55,438 nucleotides of DNA from JAWKZG01 sp041396125. Its GTDB lineage: Bacteria > Pseudomonadota > Gammaproteobacteria > Competibacterales > Competibacteraceae. Where the stretch lies: contig JAWKZG010000026.1 in assembly GCA_041396125.1 (NCBI GenBank), forward strand, positions 1 through 55,438, in the 5' to 3' direction. This document shows positions 17,154 to 25,586 of this stretch, piece by piece. Position 1 is the first letter of the stretch. The number at the start of each line of letters is the position of its first letter. Below the pieces are notes generated by a model. It ran no database searches, was not told the origin of the DNA, and saw only the letters and a program-made list of their open reading frames with translations. Both the position numbers and the translations under genes were made by a program.

Positions 17154-18081
17154 ATGAACACACTTAGTTTTGGCGTGTACGCGGTACTCGGCGGGGTATA
17201 TGCGCTGCTGTTGCTCGCCACCGGCATCGACTACTGGCTGGCCAAACGCTATCCCCGAGCGGGATTTCGCTGAACTGCGACTGCGTATTCCATGCCTGGT
17301 GGACGATTGTCATCGTCTGCTCGGTGGCGCTGTTGCTGAGCCACACGGTCGCTATTGTGTTCTTTGCGCTGCTCGCTTTCTGGCCCTGAAAGAATATCTC
17401 TCACTAATTCCTACCCGCCGCGCTGATCGCCGGGTACTGTTCTGGGCTTATCTCGCCATTCCGGTGCAGTATTACTGGATCGGCATCGCCTGGTACGGCA
17501 TGTTTATTATCTTTATCCGGTGTATATGTTTCTGCTGCTGCCGGTGCGGATGATTTTGGCCGGGGAAACCCAGGGCTATCTGCGTGCCGCCGGCATGTTG
17601 CAATGGGGCCTGATGAGCATGGTGTTCAGCCTCAGCCATCTGGCCTATCTGATCGTGCTGCCAGCCGGCGAATATAACGGTGTCAGCGGCGCCGGACTGG
17701 TGCTGTATCTGATTGTGCTAACCCAGTTAAATGATGCTGCTCAGTATTGCTGGGGCAAGCTGCTGGGGCGTCACCGAATCACCCCGGCGGCAGCCCGAAC
17801 AAGACCTGGAGGGCTTTCTGGCGGTGTTGCGACCACCGCTGTACTGGCATTCGCGCTGGCACCGCTGCTAACGCCCCTGGTCTGGCACCCTGATCGTCGG
17901 CGCGATCATCGCCGTAGCCGGGTTTTTCGGTGATCTCAGCATCTCGGCGCTGAAACGCGATCTGGGCATCAAAGACAGCGGCTCACTGCTACCCGGACAC
18001 GGCGGCATCCTGGATCGGGTAGACAGCCTGACCTATACCGCCCCAATCTTTTTTCACTTTATCCGGTATTTTTATTATTAA
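17154..18081 (+). pseudogene. ynbB: Phosphatidate cytidylyltransferase (CdsA/YnbB-like), multiply frameshifted
   Basis: Integral membrane enzyme that would make CDP-diacylglycerol from phosphatidate and CTP. Pieces in all three frames together give a full-length protein matching YnbB: IDYWLAKRYPERDF, WWTIVIVCSVALLLSHT, LALKEYLSLIP, VYMFLLLPVRMILAGET, then SPNKTWEGFLGG and FFGDLSISALKRDLGIKDSG, ending LLPGHGGILDRVDSL and FIRYFYY. The CDS-family signature (FFGDLSISALKRD to DRVDSL) is intact. I count at least seven one-base indels between 17252 and 17890, several at short C or G runs (17252-17255, near 17292, 17389, 17518, 17785-17825, 17885). The ynbA and plsC neighbours are unbroken. It ends two bases before plsC. 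Read errors or recent decay. Confidence 0.8.
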
Positions 18082-18083
18082 AC

Positions 18084-18725
18084 ATGGACAAAGCACTGCG
18101 CTGGCTGTTTTTTGCGCTGTTGGTGCGACCGGCGATCTGGTTGCTGTTGGGGCTGAACATCCGCAATCAGGATCGTTTGCCTCAAAAAGGGCCGGCGATT
18201 CTCGTCGCTAATCACAATAGTCATCTGGATACACCGGTACTGATTACCCTGCTGCCCTTGCGCTTGTTGCCGAAAGTACGGCCAGTCGCGGCAGCCGGAT
18301 ATTTCCTGAAAAACCGTTGGCTGGCCTGGTTTGCGACCAAAATTATCGGCATTATCCCGATCGCGCTGGGCACCGGTAAGCCGAAAGAAGAGGTGTTGGC
18401 TGAAGCGATCCAGGTTTTGCGGGACGATTCGATTCTGATTCTGTTTCCGGAAGGCACCCGTGGCGAGCCGGAACAGTTTGGCCGTTTCAAGTCCGGCGTG
18501 GCGGCGCTGGCCGAGATGTTTCCTGTGGTGCCGGTTGTACCGGTATTTCTGTACGGACTGGGTAAGGCATTGCCGCGTGGTGAGGCGATGCTGGTGCCGT
18601 TTTTCTGCGATGGTTTTGTTGGTGAGCCGGTCTACTGGGGGGGCGAAAAAGAGGCTTTCATGCAGACCTTGAGTGAGCGCTTTGTGGCGTTGTCAAAAGC
18701 CGGGCAGTTTGCCGAATGGACGTGA
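18084..18725 (+). CDS. 1-acyl-sn-glycerol-3-phosphate acyltransferase family protein (PlsC-like)
   Basis: Membrane-associated acyltransferase, 213 residues, likely adding an acyl chain to a lysophospholipid. The HX4D catalytic motif is NHNSHLD (H44, D49), and the glycerol-phosphate-binding block is FPEGTRGEPEQFGRFKSG (about 121-138). One or two hydrophobic N-terminal segments would anchor it. It starts two bases after the ynbB-like gene, so the acyltransferase, CDP-diacylglycerol synthase and CDP-alcohol transferase appear to form one short lipid-synthesis operon. It could act on phosphatidate precursors for that set. Confidence 0.92.
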   Translation: MDKALRWLFFALLVRPAIWLLLGLNIRNQDRLPQKGPAILVANHNSHLDTPVLITLLPLRLLPKVRPVAAAGYFLKNRWLAWFATKIIGIIPIALGTGKPKEEVLAEAIQVLRDDSILILFPEGTRGEPEQFGRFKSGVAALAEMFPVVPVVPVFLYGLGKALPRGEAMLVPFFCDGFVGEPVYWGGEKEAFMQTLSERFVALSKAGQFAEWT

Positions 18726-18726
18726 A

Positions 18727-19212
18727 TCAGTCCGCAATCTGTTGAAACGCCTGCCCGGACGGTGTGCAAACCACGCTGACGGTAGCGCCGGCAGTCAGCT
18801 TTTCAAAAAGCGCCTGCTGACAGCGAAGCTTTTTTGAGTCTGCTGGATTGGGCAATAATTGCTGCTGGCCATCGCTGCCAATGCTGAAGCACTCTGCAAC
18901 CGTCATTACAAGGAAATGAGATCGTCCGCCCGAGGGGCTTTGGGCGCGCGTGTATTTGCGCTCCAGCAGGCCGCGTATGACGACCGGATCACCCTTGAAA
19001 TCCAGCCAGGCTTTGCGTCCGAAAATAAACCCCACCGCGATGCCAGCAGCGATAAACAGAAGCGACGGTACACCGTTGTCGAGCACCACATACAGCACGC
19101 CGGCGATAATCAGCCCGACCAGGCTGAAAGAGGCTGCTGTGGCGAGCTGTAAAAAGCCCGCTACAGCCAGGCGCGGTCTGCTGTGCTGGTATACCGCCGT
19201 CCAGTCAGTCAT
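18727..19212 (-). CDS. Hypothetical membrane protein
   Basis: I do not recognise this 161-residue protein. Two adjacent hydrophobic helices lie at about 28-45 and 50-66 (SLVGLIIAGVLYVVL, SLLFIAAGIAVGFIFG), with a soluble C-terminal part of about 95 residues containing two Cys. The codon pattern and the closeness to plsC (tail to tail, one base apart) support a real gene. Start at ATG 19212. No motif suggests a function. Confidence 0.65.
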   Translation of the reverse strand: MTDWTAVYQHSRPRLAVAGFLQLATAASFSLVGLIIAGVLYVVLDNGVPSLLFIAAGIAVGFIFGRKAWLDFKGDPVVIRGLLERKYTRAQSPSGGRSHFLVMTVAECFSIGSDGQQQLLPNPADSKKLRCQQALFEKLTAGATVSVVCTPSGQAFQQIAD

Positions 19213-19266
19213 GTTATTGGCATGCTATGGGTTGCAGTAGGGTAGTGCTGACTCAGCGTGCCGCGA

Positions 19267-19602
19267 TCACACCGATTTCCACGGTAAATTTCGATGACGC
19301 CAGCCGGGCTTCCACGACGCACGGGCAGGCGCGTTGCCGGGGCTGATCCAGGCATCCCAGACGCTGTTCATTTCGTCGAAATCGCCGATGCTGGCCAGCC
19401 AGATAGTGACCGATAACAGCTTGGATTTATCGGTGCCTGCTTCAGCCAGCAAGCTGTCAATCGTGGCGAGGATGTCTTTGGTCTGCTCGGTCACAGAGGC
19501 GCCAGCGGCATTTTTGGCGACCTGTCCGGCGAGATAGACGGTATCGTTGTGAATGACGAGCTGACTCATGCGCTGGTTGGTATGTTTACGTTCAATACTC
19601 AT
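19267..19602 (-). CDS. RidA family protein (YjgF/YER057c/UK114), 3' frameshift
   Basis: Small soluble trimeric protein of the Rid family; RidA hydrolyses reactive enamine/imine intermediates, while several subfamilies differ. The N-terminal three quarters are typical: VYLAGQVA, VTEQTKDILATIDSLLAEAG, LLSVTIWL and GNAPARAS. After that the written frame ends at 19267 with unrelated residues. The neighbouring frame reads VEARLASSKFTVEIGVIAAR and stops at 19253, which is the usual RidA end. One base missing near 19313-19318 accounts for this and restores about 116 residues. It lies 51 bases before the M81 peptidase stop region, in the same direction, and may be co-transcribed. Confidence 0.82.
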   Translation of the reverse strand: MSIERKHTNQRMSQLVIHNDTVYLAGQVAKNAAGASVTEQTKDILATIDSLLAEAGTDKSKLLSVTIWLASIGDFDEMNSVWDAWISPGNAPARASWKPGWRHRNLPWKSV

Positions 19603-19655
19603 AGTTGTTCTCCTGGGTTAATTTCAGTTGATTAAATGGGTTTTAAAAATGGGCA

Positions 19656-21182
19656 TTACGCCAGCCTTGGCCCCAGAAACGGTTGCCCCAATGGACTGGT
19701 GCGAATACCGGGCCGGAGGTTCTGGTACGGCAGCTTCTCGGGTCGGTCGATGAATGCACCGGGGGCTTCAACGATCAGGACATCCTCAGCGATATCGGTA
19801 AAATCACCGCGAAAATGCACGGTCGATTTCAGGCCCAGAATTTTAGTTTCTGCCGGCTCGATACCGAGATGCCGGAACATCTCTTTATCCGCCGCCTGCA
19901 TACGTCCGGTGGAAATAACCACCGAGACGCCGCCAGTGGTCAGTACAGCCATCAGCCCCAGATTGGCATTCACGCCTTTGTAAAAGGGGCCGGTACAGAG
20001 AAATTTGCCGTCGCTGAGCCCGGTGACCTGCCAGCGGGCGTGAAAGGGAGGATCGCCCTCGGTGAACAGTTTGCCACCGACAGCGAGTTCGATTTCCGCA
20101 CCCAGTCCGGCTTCATGCGCGGCGGCAGCAGCGGCCGGGTCGACCAGCACGCCGAGCACGCAGTTTTGTGCCTTATTGCGCACCATCGCAGCCAGCAGAC
20201 CGGTCGTGTCGGAGGTTGCGCCGCAGCCGCAATTGTCCTGCACATCAGCCAGCACCATGGTTTTATGGCTGTTCGATTGCATGGCTTTGATGACAGCGGT
20301 ATCCGGCGCGAGCATGGGCACGACAAAGTCTGCCTCGCGCGCCAGAATATAGTGATACAGCGCATCAACGGCCTGATCAGCGATCTCCTGACTGTCAGCA
20401 AAGGCGGTGACCACCGGACCGCAGTCCCAGATATCAGCTGGCGGAAAACCCGGCGTGAATGACAGGCAGCGCAAGCCCGGCAGGGTTTGTTCCAGCCGTT
20501 CCAGCTCCTGATAAACCCCCAGGGTTGGCTGCACCATGGTGCACTGGCCGATCATTGGCATCAGAAAGGGCAGGGCGCGACGGGCTTTGGCGGGCTTAAA
20601 GGACGAGTTGTCTGACAGTTCACGCAGCAGAGCATCGAGATAACGCGCGGCGCGGGCACCAGTATCCGCCATATCAATATGCGGATAGGTGCGGTAGGCG
20701 ATTAAGCCATCGCTCAGATCCAGCATGGCCTGAGTGGTATTGCTGTGCAGATCCAGGCTAACCACAATCGGCATGTCCGGGCCGACCTGTTCGCGCACGC
20801 GGCGCAGTAATTCGCCTTCGCCATCCTGGAATTGTTCGCTTACCATCGCGCCGTGCAGATCCAGATAGATCGCGTCGTAAGGTTGCTGCTCGCGCAGACC
20901 TTGTAAAATCAGGTCTGCCATCGTCTCGAACGCTTCCACGGTGACATGTGCGGACGGGACTGTTTCTGCCCAGGCAATGGGCAGCAGTGTGTGACCGAGC
21001 TGTCGGGCCTGGCCAATAAACCCGCCAGTACCGATATTGATGCCCGGAAACACGTCCAGAATGTCTGCTCCCTGGGTGAGCCCCGGAAAGCTTTCGGCCC
21101 GGACGAAGTCCTGCCAGGTTGCTTTGATAGGTGCGAAGGTATTGGTTTCGTGCATGAAACCGGCCAGTGCGATGCGGGCCAT
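19656..21182 (-). CDS. M81 family metallopeptidase (MlrC/microcystinase-C-like)
   Basis: Zinc peptidase of family M81, 508 residues; the named member MlrC opens and trims linearised microcystin, but most members act on unknown peptides or amides. The N-terminal signature GFMHETNTFAPI is intact. Predicted metal ligands lie in IYLDLHGAM (H110), SLDLHSN (D144, H146) and YRTYPHIDMADTG (H168, D170). The C-terminal domain begins near residue 310. It follows the DUF3530 hydrolase by two bases and precedes the RidA-like gene. Together with the peptide importer region, the context points to degradation of unusual peptides; a true microcystin role is not implied. Confidence 0.92.
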   Translation of the reverse strand: MARIALAGFMHETNTFAPIKATWQDFVRAESFPGLTQGADILDVFPGINIGTGGFIGQARQLGHTLLPIAWAETVPSAHVTVEAFETMADLILQGLREQQPYDAIYLDLHGAMVSEQFQDGEGELLRRVREQVGPDMPIVVSLDLHSNTTQAMLDLSDGLIAYRTYPHIDMADTGARAARYLDALLRELSDNSSFKPAKARRALPFLMPMIGQCTMVQPTLGVYQELERLEQTLPGLRCLSFTPGFPPADIWDCGPVVTAFADSQEIADQAVDALYHYILAREADFVVPMLAPDTAVIKAMQSNSHKTMVLADVQDNCGCGATSDTTGLLAAMVRNKAQNCVLGVLVDPAAAAAAHEAGLGAEIELAVGGKLFTEGDPPFHARWQVTGLSDGKFLCTGPFYKGVNANLGLMAVLTTGGVSVVISTGRMQAADKEMFRHLGIEPAETKILGLKSTVHFRGDFTDIAEDVLIVEAPGAFIDRPEKLPYQNLRPGIRTSPLGQPFLGPRLA

Positions 21183-21184
21183 GA

Positions 21185-21962
21185 TTAATTCTCCGAGTCG
21201 AGGGTTTGCAGCCAGTCCAGCACATGCTGTCGCAGGGTATCGTCTTTGGCGTGAAAGAAGTGATTTGCCCCGTCGGCTTCAATCTGCTGATAATTGGGAT
21301 TATCGGACGCCGCCAGACGGCGCGTCCAGGCAGTAGATTTAATCGTCGGCAGGTCATCGCTGCCGTACAGATCCAGCAGCGGCAGACGGGTTTTGCCGAG
21401 CGTATCGGGCACGCTCACCAGCGGCAGGTCGGTGGCGCTCAGGCCAATGGCGATAAACCCCTGTATCTCTGCCTGTTCATGCTGGGCCAGATAATAGGTG
21501 CCCATGATGGCACCCAGGCTGTGGCCAATGAGCACAATCCGTTTATAACCGCGCTCGTGCAGAAAGGCGATAGCGGCATCAATACGGGGCGAGACTTCGG
21601 GAAAGCGCCAGATACTCATCAAACGTAGCGCCGAGCGAGGCCACCGGCAACTGGATGGATAAACTGCTCCAGCCCTGCTCGGGCAGGCCCTCGCGCAGGG
21701 GAAATGACATCGGGCCAGTTCGGGTGTACGCCGGTGCCGTGCAGTAAAATCACCGCGTCGGTGCTGGTGTCTTCAGCGGCGGTGAAAAGTCCCAGAAACG
21801 GTTGATCGCCATTAGGCAACCAGACCTCTTCACCAACCACCAGACTGGCGAGGATCTCGTCCGCATGTTTTTTTTCACGGGCCTGGTCGGAGGCCAGACA
21901 CAGGTTTGTCAGACTCAGGCTGATAGTGAAATGCTGATTACAAACAATACAATATTTTTCAT
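21185..21962 (-). pseudogene. DUF3530 alpha/beta hydrolase, frameshifted
   Basis: Exported alpha/beta hydrolase of the DUF3530 type. The pieces assemble as a signal peptide MKNIVLFVISISLS from ATG 21962, then LASDQAREKKHADEIL, EEVWLPNGDQPFLGLF, VILLHGTGVHPNWPDV, LREGLPEQGWSSLSIQ, FPEVSPRIDAAIAFL and onward to the stop at 21185. The nucleophile is in IGHSLGA, the acid in DLYGSDD and the His in DGANHFF. Three frame changes are needed, near 21917, 21703 and 21620. The last 145 residues, from 21622, are uninterrupted and hold the whole triad. Its ATG overlaps the endonuclease stop by four bases, so the two were probably co-translated. Confidence 0.72.
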
Positions 21963-22635
21963 GTCTTGCACGTTATGGTTCTAGAAAGGTAAAGCCCGCT
22001 CGGGTTATCGATAAACGGATTGCGCGTGCCTTGCAGTTGTTCGATGCGGTCATTGCGGCGGCGTTCAAGCGCGCTGGGCGGGTCTTCGCGGTGCCAACGA
22101 GCCAGCAGTTTGCCCTGTCGGCGGAAAATCGTAAAGCCGTATGTGTCAGCCATGTAGAACATGGCCCGTGCAATGTCACCGCGTGCAGCCGGGCGCGGCT
22201 CGGCCTGACGGCGCTTGAAATCCACTTCGAAATCACATGAGCCGTATTTGCGGGCTTCGCCTTTCACCATCCCGAAAGGGAAACTGCCGCGATCGTCGTT
22301 GATATCGGTGCGGGCCGGGAACAGATTATGCAAATCAGCTTCGATCCGGTTGAAGCGCTCGCTGTTGCGGCGACACTCACGGCGGGTGCCGCAGTTGAGC
22401 TCTTTGGTTACCCAGGACATCGGGAAACGTGCTCCACGTTCAGGCCGCGCTGCCGATTGCTGCCGAATTCTACGCCGCAGTACAGGGTTTCGCCGCCGGT
22501 ATCGTACAACTCGCCCCAAAAGAGGCGGCGGGCGTTATCATAATCGGGAATTCCCGTTTGTTGTGCCAGCGCCTGCTGGCTGCTCAAGCTGAGTCCAAGC
22601 AGGCCCAGTAACACGGGCAGAATCAAATGACGCAT
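21959..22635 (-). pseudogene. Endonuclease I family protein (EndA/NucM), frameshifted
   Basis: Secreted or periplasmic non-specific nuclease, about 225 residues when repaired. Signal peptide about 1-24 (ending QQALA). The active-site region is CGVEFGSNRQRGLNVEHVFPMSW, with the catalytic His after GLNVE, followed by the family block INDDRGSFPFG and, toward the end, ARGDIARAMFYMADTYGF and ALERRRNDRIEQLQGTRNPF. One missing T near 22425 splits it: the first frame runs from ATG 22635 to 22408, the second carries the rest to 21959. The 677-base span is one short of a whole number of codons, as expected for a single lost base. ATGA overlap with the hydrolase downstream. Confidence 0.82.
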
Positions 22636-22737
22636 GGTTTATATCCTTTCATAACCGAAAAACGGCGCTAGTATAACGGAGCCGACAAAGCGCAACAGCC
22701 AGACCCAGACATCAGATCAAGTAAACGAGGTAAGCGT

Positions 22738-23685
22738 ATGAGCACGGCTGCTGATGCAGTAACCGACCCTTTTCCCCTGGCCTTTCCTATTATTGACGCC
22801 CATCAGCACTTCTGGGATTTGACGCGCAATTATCATCCCTGGCTGCGCGATGAGCCACCCATACCGTTTCGTTATGGTGATTATCAGGCGCTCAAACGCA
22901 ATTATCTGCCGGACGATTATCGGGCGGATAGTCAGGCGCACACTATTGTGGGCACGGTTTATATGGAGGCGGAGTGGAATCCCGCCGATCCGCTGGGCGA
23001 AACGCGCTGGCTGGAACAGTTGCAGGCCGCCAGCGGATTGCCAACGGCCGCAGTGGCACAGGCCTGGCTGGATCGGGATGATGTCGCTGCGGTGCTGGCT
23101 GCGCAAGCGCAATCACCGCTGGTGCGCGGTATCCGCCACAAGCCCACAGCCGCCGCGTCAGCCGCCGAGATCCAGCCCGGTGCACCAGGTTCGATGAGCG
23201 ATCCGCGCTGGCGGGCCGGATATGCGCTGTTACAGGAGTATGGTCTGAGCTTCGATCTGCAAACGCCATACTGGCATCTCTATGAAGCCGCAGAACTGGC
23301 CGCAGAATTTCCTAAAATAACCATGATTATCAATCATACCGGACTGCCGGCCGAGCGCAATCCGATAGCGCTTAACCAGTGGCGCAGTGCCTTGCGCGCC
23401 GTGGCGGAACTGCCCAATACCGCACTGAAAATCTCCGGCCTGGGCGTGCCGGGCAAACCCTGGCGTTTAACGGATAATCACGACATTATTCTGGACGCGA
23501 TTGCCTTGTTCGGCGTGGAGCGCTGCATGTTCGCCAGCAATTTCCCGGTCGATAGCCTGTGCGGCAGCTTCGATACGATTTTCAGCGGCTTTAAACAAGC
23601 GGTGGCCGATTTTGACCCGGCCGAGCAGCAGTTACTGTTTCACGATAATGCAGTGCGGATTTATCGACTGGATGAGGGTGAGTAA
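22738..23685 (+). CDS. Amidohydrolase family protein (Amidohydro_2, TIM-barrel lactonase/decarboxylase type)
   Basis: Metal-dependent hydrolase of 315 residues in the amidohydrolase-2 group, whose members include sugar lactonases and decarboxylases. The metal-binding start IIDAHQHFWD is at about 18-27, MIINHTGLP gives the barrel His near residue 200, and ASNFPVD carries the late active-site Asp near 267. RGIRH at about 130 is usual for the lactonase-like subgroup. The gene stands alone on the plus strand between endonuclease I and the ABC exporter, with its ATG behind GAGG. The substrate cannot be read from the sequence; a sugar-acid lactone would fit the catabolic genes farther right. Confidence 0.87.
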   Translation: MSTAADAVTDPFPLAFPIIDAHQHFWDLTRNYHPWLRDEPPIPFRYGDYQALKRNYLPDDYRADSQAHTIVGTVYMEAEWNPADPLGETRWLEQLQAASGLPTAAVAQAWLDRDDVAAVLAAQAQSPLVRGIRHKPTAAASAAEIQPGAPGSMSDPRWRAGYALLQEYGLSFDLQTPYWHLYEAAELAAEFPKITMIINHTGLPAERNPIALNQWRSALRAVAELPNTALKISGLGVPGKPWRLTDNHDIILDAIALFGVERCMFASNFPVDSLCGSFDTIFSGFKQAVADFDPAEQQLLFHDNAVRIYRLDEGE

Positions 23686-23713
23686 TTTTCGCACCTTTAC
23701 ACACAAGTTCGTC

Positions 23714-23733
23714 ATTCCCGCGCAGGCGGGAAT
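23714..23733. repeat. dRS3-like palindromic repeat, copy 3
   Basis: A third ATTCCC-N8-GGGAAT element, in the 63-base gap between the convergent amidohydrolase and ABC-exporter genes. It could fold in both transcripts and act as a two-way terminator, though no long T-run is present. Confidence 0.75.
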
Positions 23734-23748
23734 CCAGGCAAGAACAGG

Positions 23749-25563
23749 TTAAATCCCCGCACTGCCCGCAGTTAAATTGTCCTGCCGAAATTGTAATTCG
23801 GCCAGACGCGTATACAGACCGTTTTGCGCCATCAATTCGGCATGTTTGCCGCTGGCGACAATCCGGCCCTGCTCCATCACGACGATCCGGTCGGCATTCA
23901 GCACGGTCGCCAGCCGGTGGGCAATGACCAGCGTGGTGCGCTCGCGCATCAGTCCGGCCAGCGCCTGCTGTACCAGTGTTTCGCTTTCGGCATCGAGGGC
24001 GCTAGTGGCCTCGTCCAGCAGCAGTATCGCGGGTTTTTTCAGGATCGCGCGGGCAATCGCCAAACGTTGCTGCTGTCCGCCCGATAAGCGCACCCCGCGT
24101 TCGCCGACAAACGTGGCATAGCCCTGCGGCAGGCGTTCGATGAATTCATCCGCTGCTGCCGCGCGCGCTGCTGCCCGAACCTCCTCATCTGATGCGCCAG
24201 GCCGGCCGTAGCGGATATTTTCCAGAATCGTGTCTGCGAACAGCACGGTATCCTGCGGCACAATACCGATCCGGCTGCGTACCGCTTCGGGTAATGTCTG
24301 GGCAATATCCACCCCGTCCAGCAGAATCCGTCCTGCACCGGGCTGGTAAAAACGCAGCAGTAACTGGAACACGGTGCTCTTGCCGGCCCCTGACGGGCCG
24401 ACCAGTGCTACGGTTTCGCCGGCTTCGATAGTCAGCGAAAAATCATGCAATGCGGCCTGCTCCGGTCGGGACGGGTAATTAAACACGATATGCTCGAACG
24501 CAATCCGGCCCCGAGCGGGCTCCGGTAATGCCAGCGCTTGTGCCGGGATATTAATATCAGGCCGTGCCTGCAGCAATTCCATCAGCCGTTCGGTGGCACC
24601 GGCAGCGCGCTGGATTTCGCCCCAGATTTCGCTCAGGCCGGCACTTGAACCACCGACAAAGATCGCATACAGCAAAAACTGGCCCAGCTCGCCGCCGCTC
24701 ATGCGTCCGGCAATAACGTCCTGCGCGCCGATCCAGAGCACAAATACGATCCCGCCAAAAACCACCAGAATGGCAAACACGGTCAGCAGTGCCCGTGTTC
24801 GAATACGCTGCCGGGCGGTCTGAAAAGCCTCTTCCACAGAGGCACCGAAACGCTCTGCCTGCAGTGACTCCAGGGTGAAGGCCTGGATAATCTGAATTGC
24901 GCCAAGTACCTCACCGGCGACCGCACTGGTAGTGGCGATGCGATCCTGACTGGCGCGGGACAGGCGGCGTACCCGGCGGCCCACCAGAATAATCGGCAGA
25001 ACGCCCAACGGTATCAACAGAATAATAATCGCAGTCAAACGGGGGCTGGTGACAGCCAGCATCAGCAGCGCACCAAGCAGTGTGATCAGACTGCGCAGGG
25101 CGACCGACAAGCTGCTGCCGACGACGGACTGGATCAGTGTGGTGTCGGTGGTCAGACGCGATAATACTTCGCCACTGCGCGTGACTTCGAAAAAGGTCGG
25201 ACCGAGGCTCAGGATATGCCGGAAAACGGCAGTCCGGATATCCGCTACCACCCGTTCACCGAGCCAGGACACCAGATAAAAACGCAGCGCCGAGAACAGT
25301 GCCAGCAAGCTGGCCAGGGCAAACAGCGCCAGAAAGTAACGGTCGATCGAATCGGTACCCTGGGCGGCGATACCGGAATCGATGACAAAGCGCACTGCAA
25401 CCGGCATGGTCAGGGTTACGGCAGCCGCCAGTAACAGCGCTGCCAGCGCCAGCAGAATCTGGCGAGTGTAGGGTTTTAGAAACGGCAATAAGCTGCGCAG
25501 TGGCCGCAAAGGGAGTACGCGTTTAGGTTGCAGGTCCGGGCCTGCAGAGGCGTTGTCTGTCAT
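23749..25563 (-). CDS. ABC exporter, fused permease and ATPase (MsbA/LmrA-like half transporter)
   Basis: Inner-membrane exporter of 604 residues, active as a homodimer. Six helices fill about 25-325, followed by the nucleotide-binding domain (about 345-585). Walker A is GPSGAGKST, the signature LSGGQQQRLAIARA, Walker B ILLLDEATSALD, with the switch His in VIAHRLATV. The subgroup resembles lipid/drug exporters such as MsbA. No periplasmic adaptor or outer-membrane partner is encoded nearby, so lipid or drug flipping is likelier than peptide secretion. Cargo unknown. Start at ATG 25563, 23 bases after the zinc-ribbon metallopeptidase in the same direction. Confidence 0.93.
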   Translation of the reverse strand: MTDNASAGPDLQPKRVLPLRPLRSLLPFLKPYTRQILLALAALLLAAAVTLTMPVAVRFVIDSGIAAQGTDSIDRYFLALFALASLLALFSALRFYLVSWLGERVVADIRTAVFRHILSLGPTFFEVTRSGEVLSRLTTDTTLIQSVVGSSLSVALRSLITLLGALLMLAVTSPRLTAIIILLIPLGVLPIILVGRRVRRLSRASQDRIATTSAVAGEVLGAIQIIQAFTLESLQAERFGASVEEAFQTARQRIRTRALLTVFAILVVFGGIVFVLWIGAQDVIAGRMSGGELGQFLLYAIFVGGSSAGLSEIWGEIQRAAGATERLMELLQARPDINIPAQALALPEPARGRIAFEHIVFNYPSRPEQAALHDFSLTIEAGETVALVGPSGAGKSTVFQLLLRFYQPGAGRILLDGVDIAQTLPEAVRSRIGIVPQDTVLFADTILENIRYGRPGASDEEVRAAARAAAADEFIERLPQGYATFVGERGVRLSGGQQQRLAIARAILKKPAILLLDEATSALDAESETLVQQALAGLMRERTTLVIAHRLATVLNADRIVVMEQGRIVASGKHAELMAQNGLYTRLAELQFRQDNLTAGSAGI

Positions 25564-25586
25564 GCTGATGCTGTTTTGGCGCAGGG

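Noticed and set aside
17069..17170. Cys-rich 33-codon frame (MPARCCKPAYC...) between ynbA and ynbB
   Set aside because: No ribosome site or relatives known to me; the alternative frame is hydrophobic and leads into ynbB, and the Cys codons follow from its GC pattern.
19656..21182. Evidence for microcystin degradation (mlr cluster)
   Set aside because: Only an M81 homologue is present, without mlrA, mlrB or mlrD; the family is broad.
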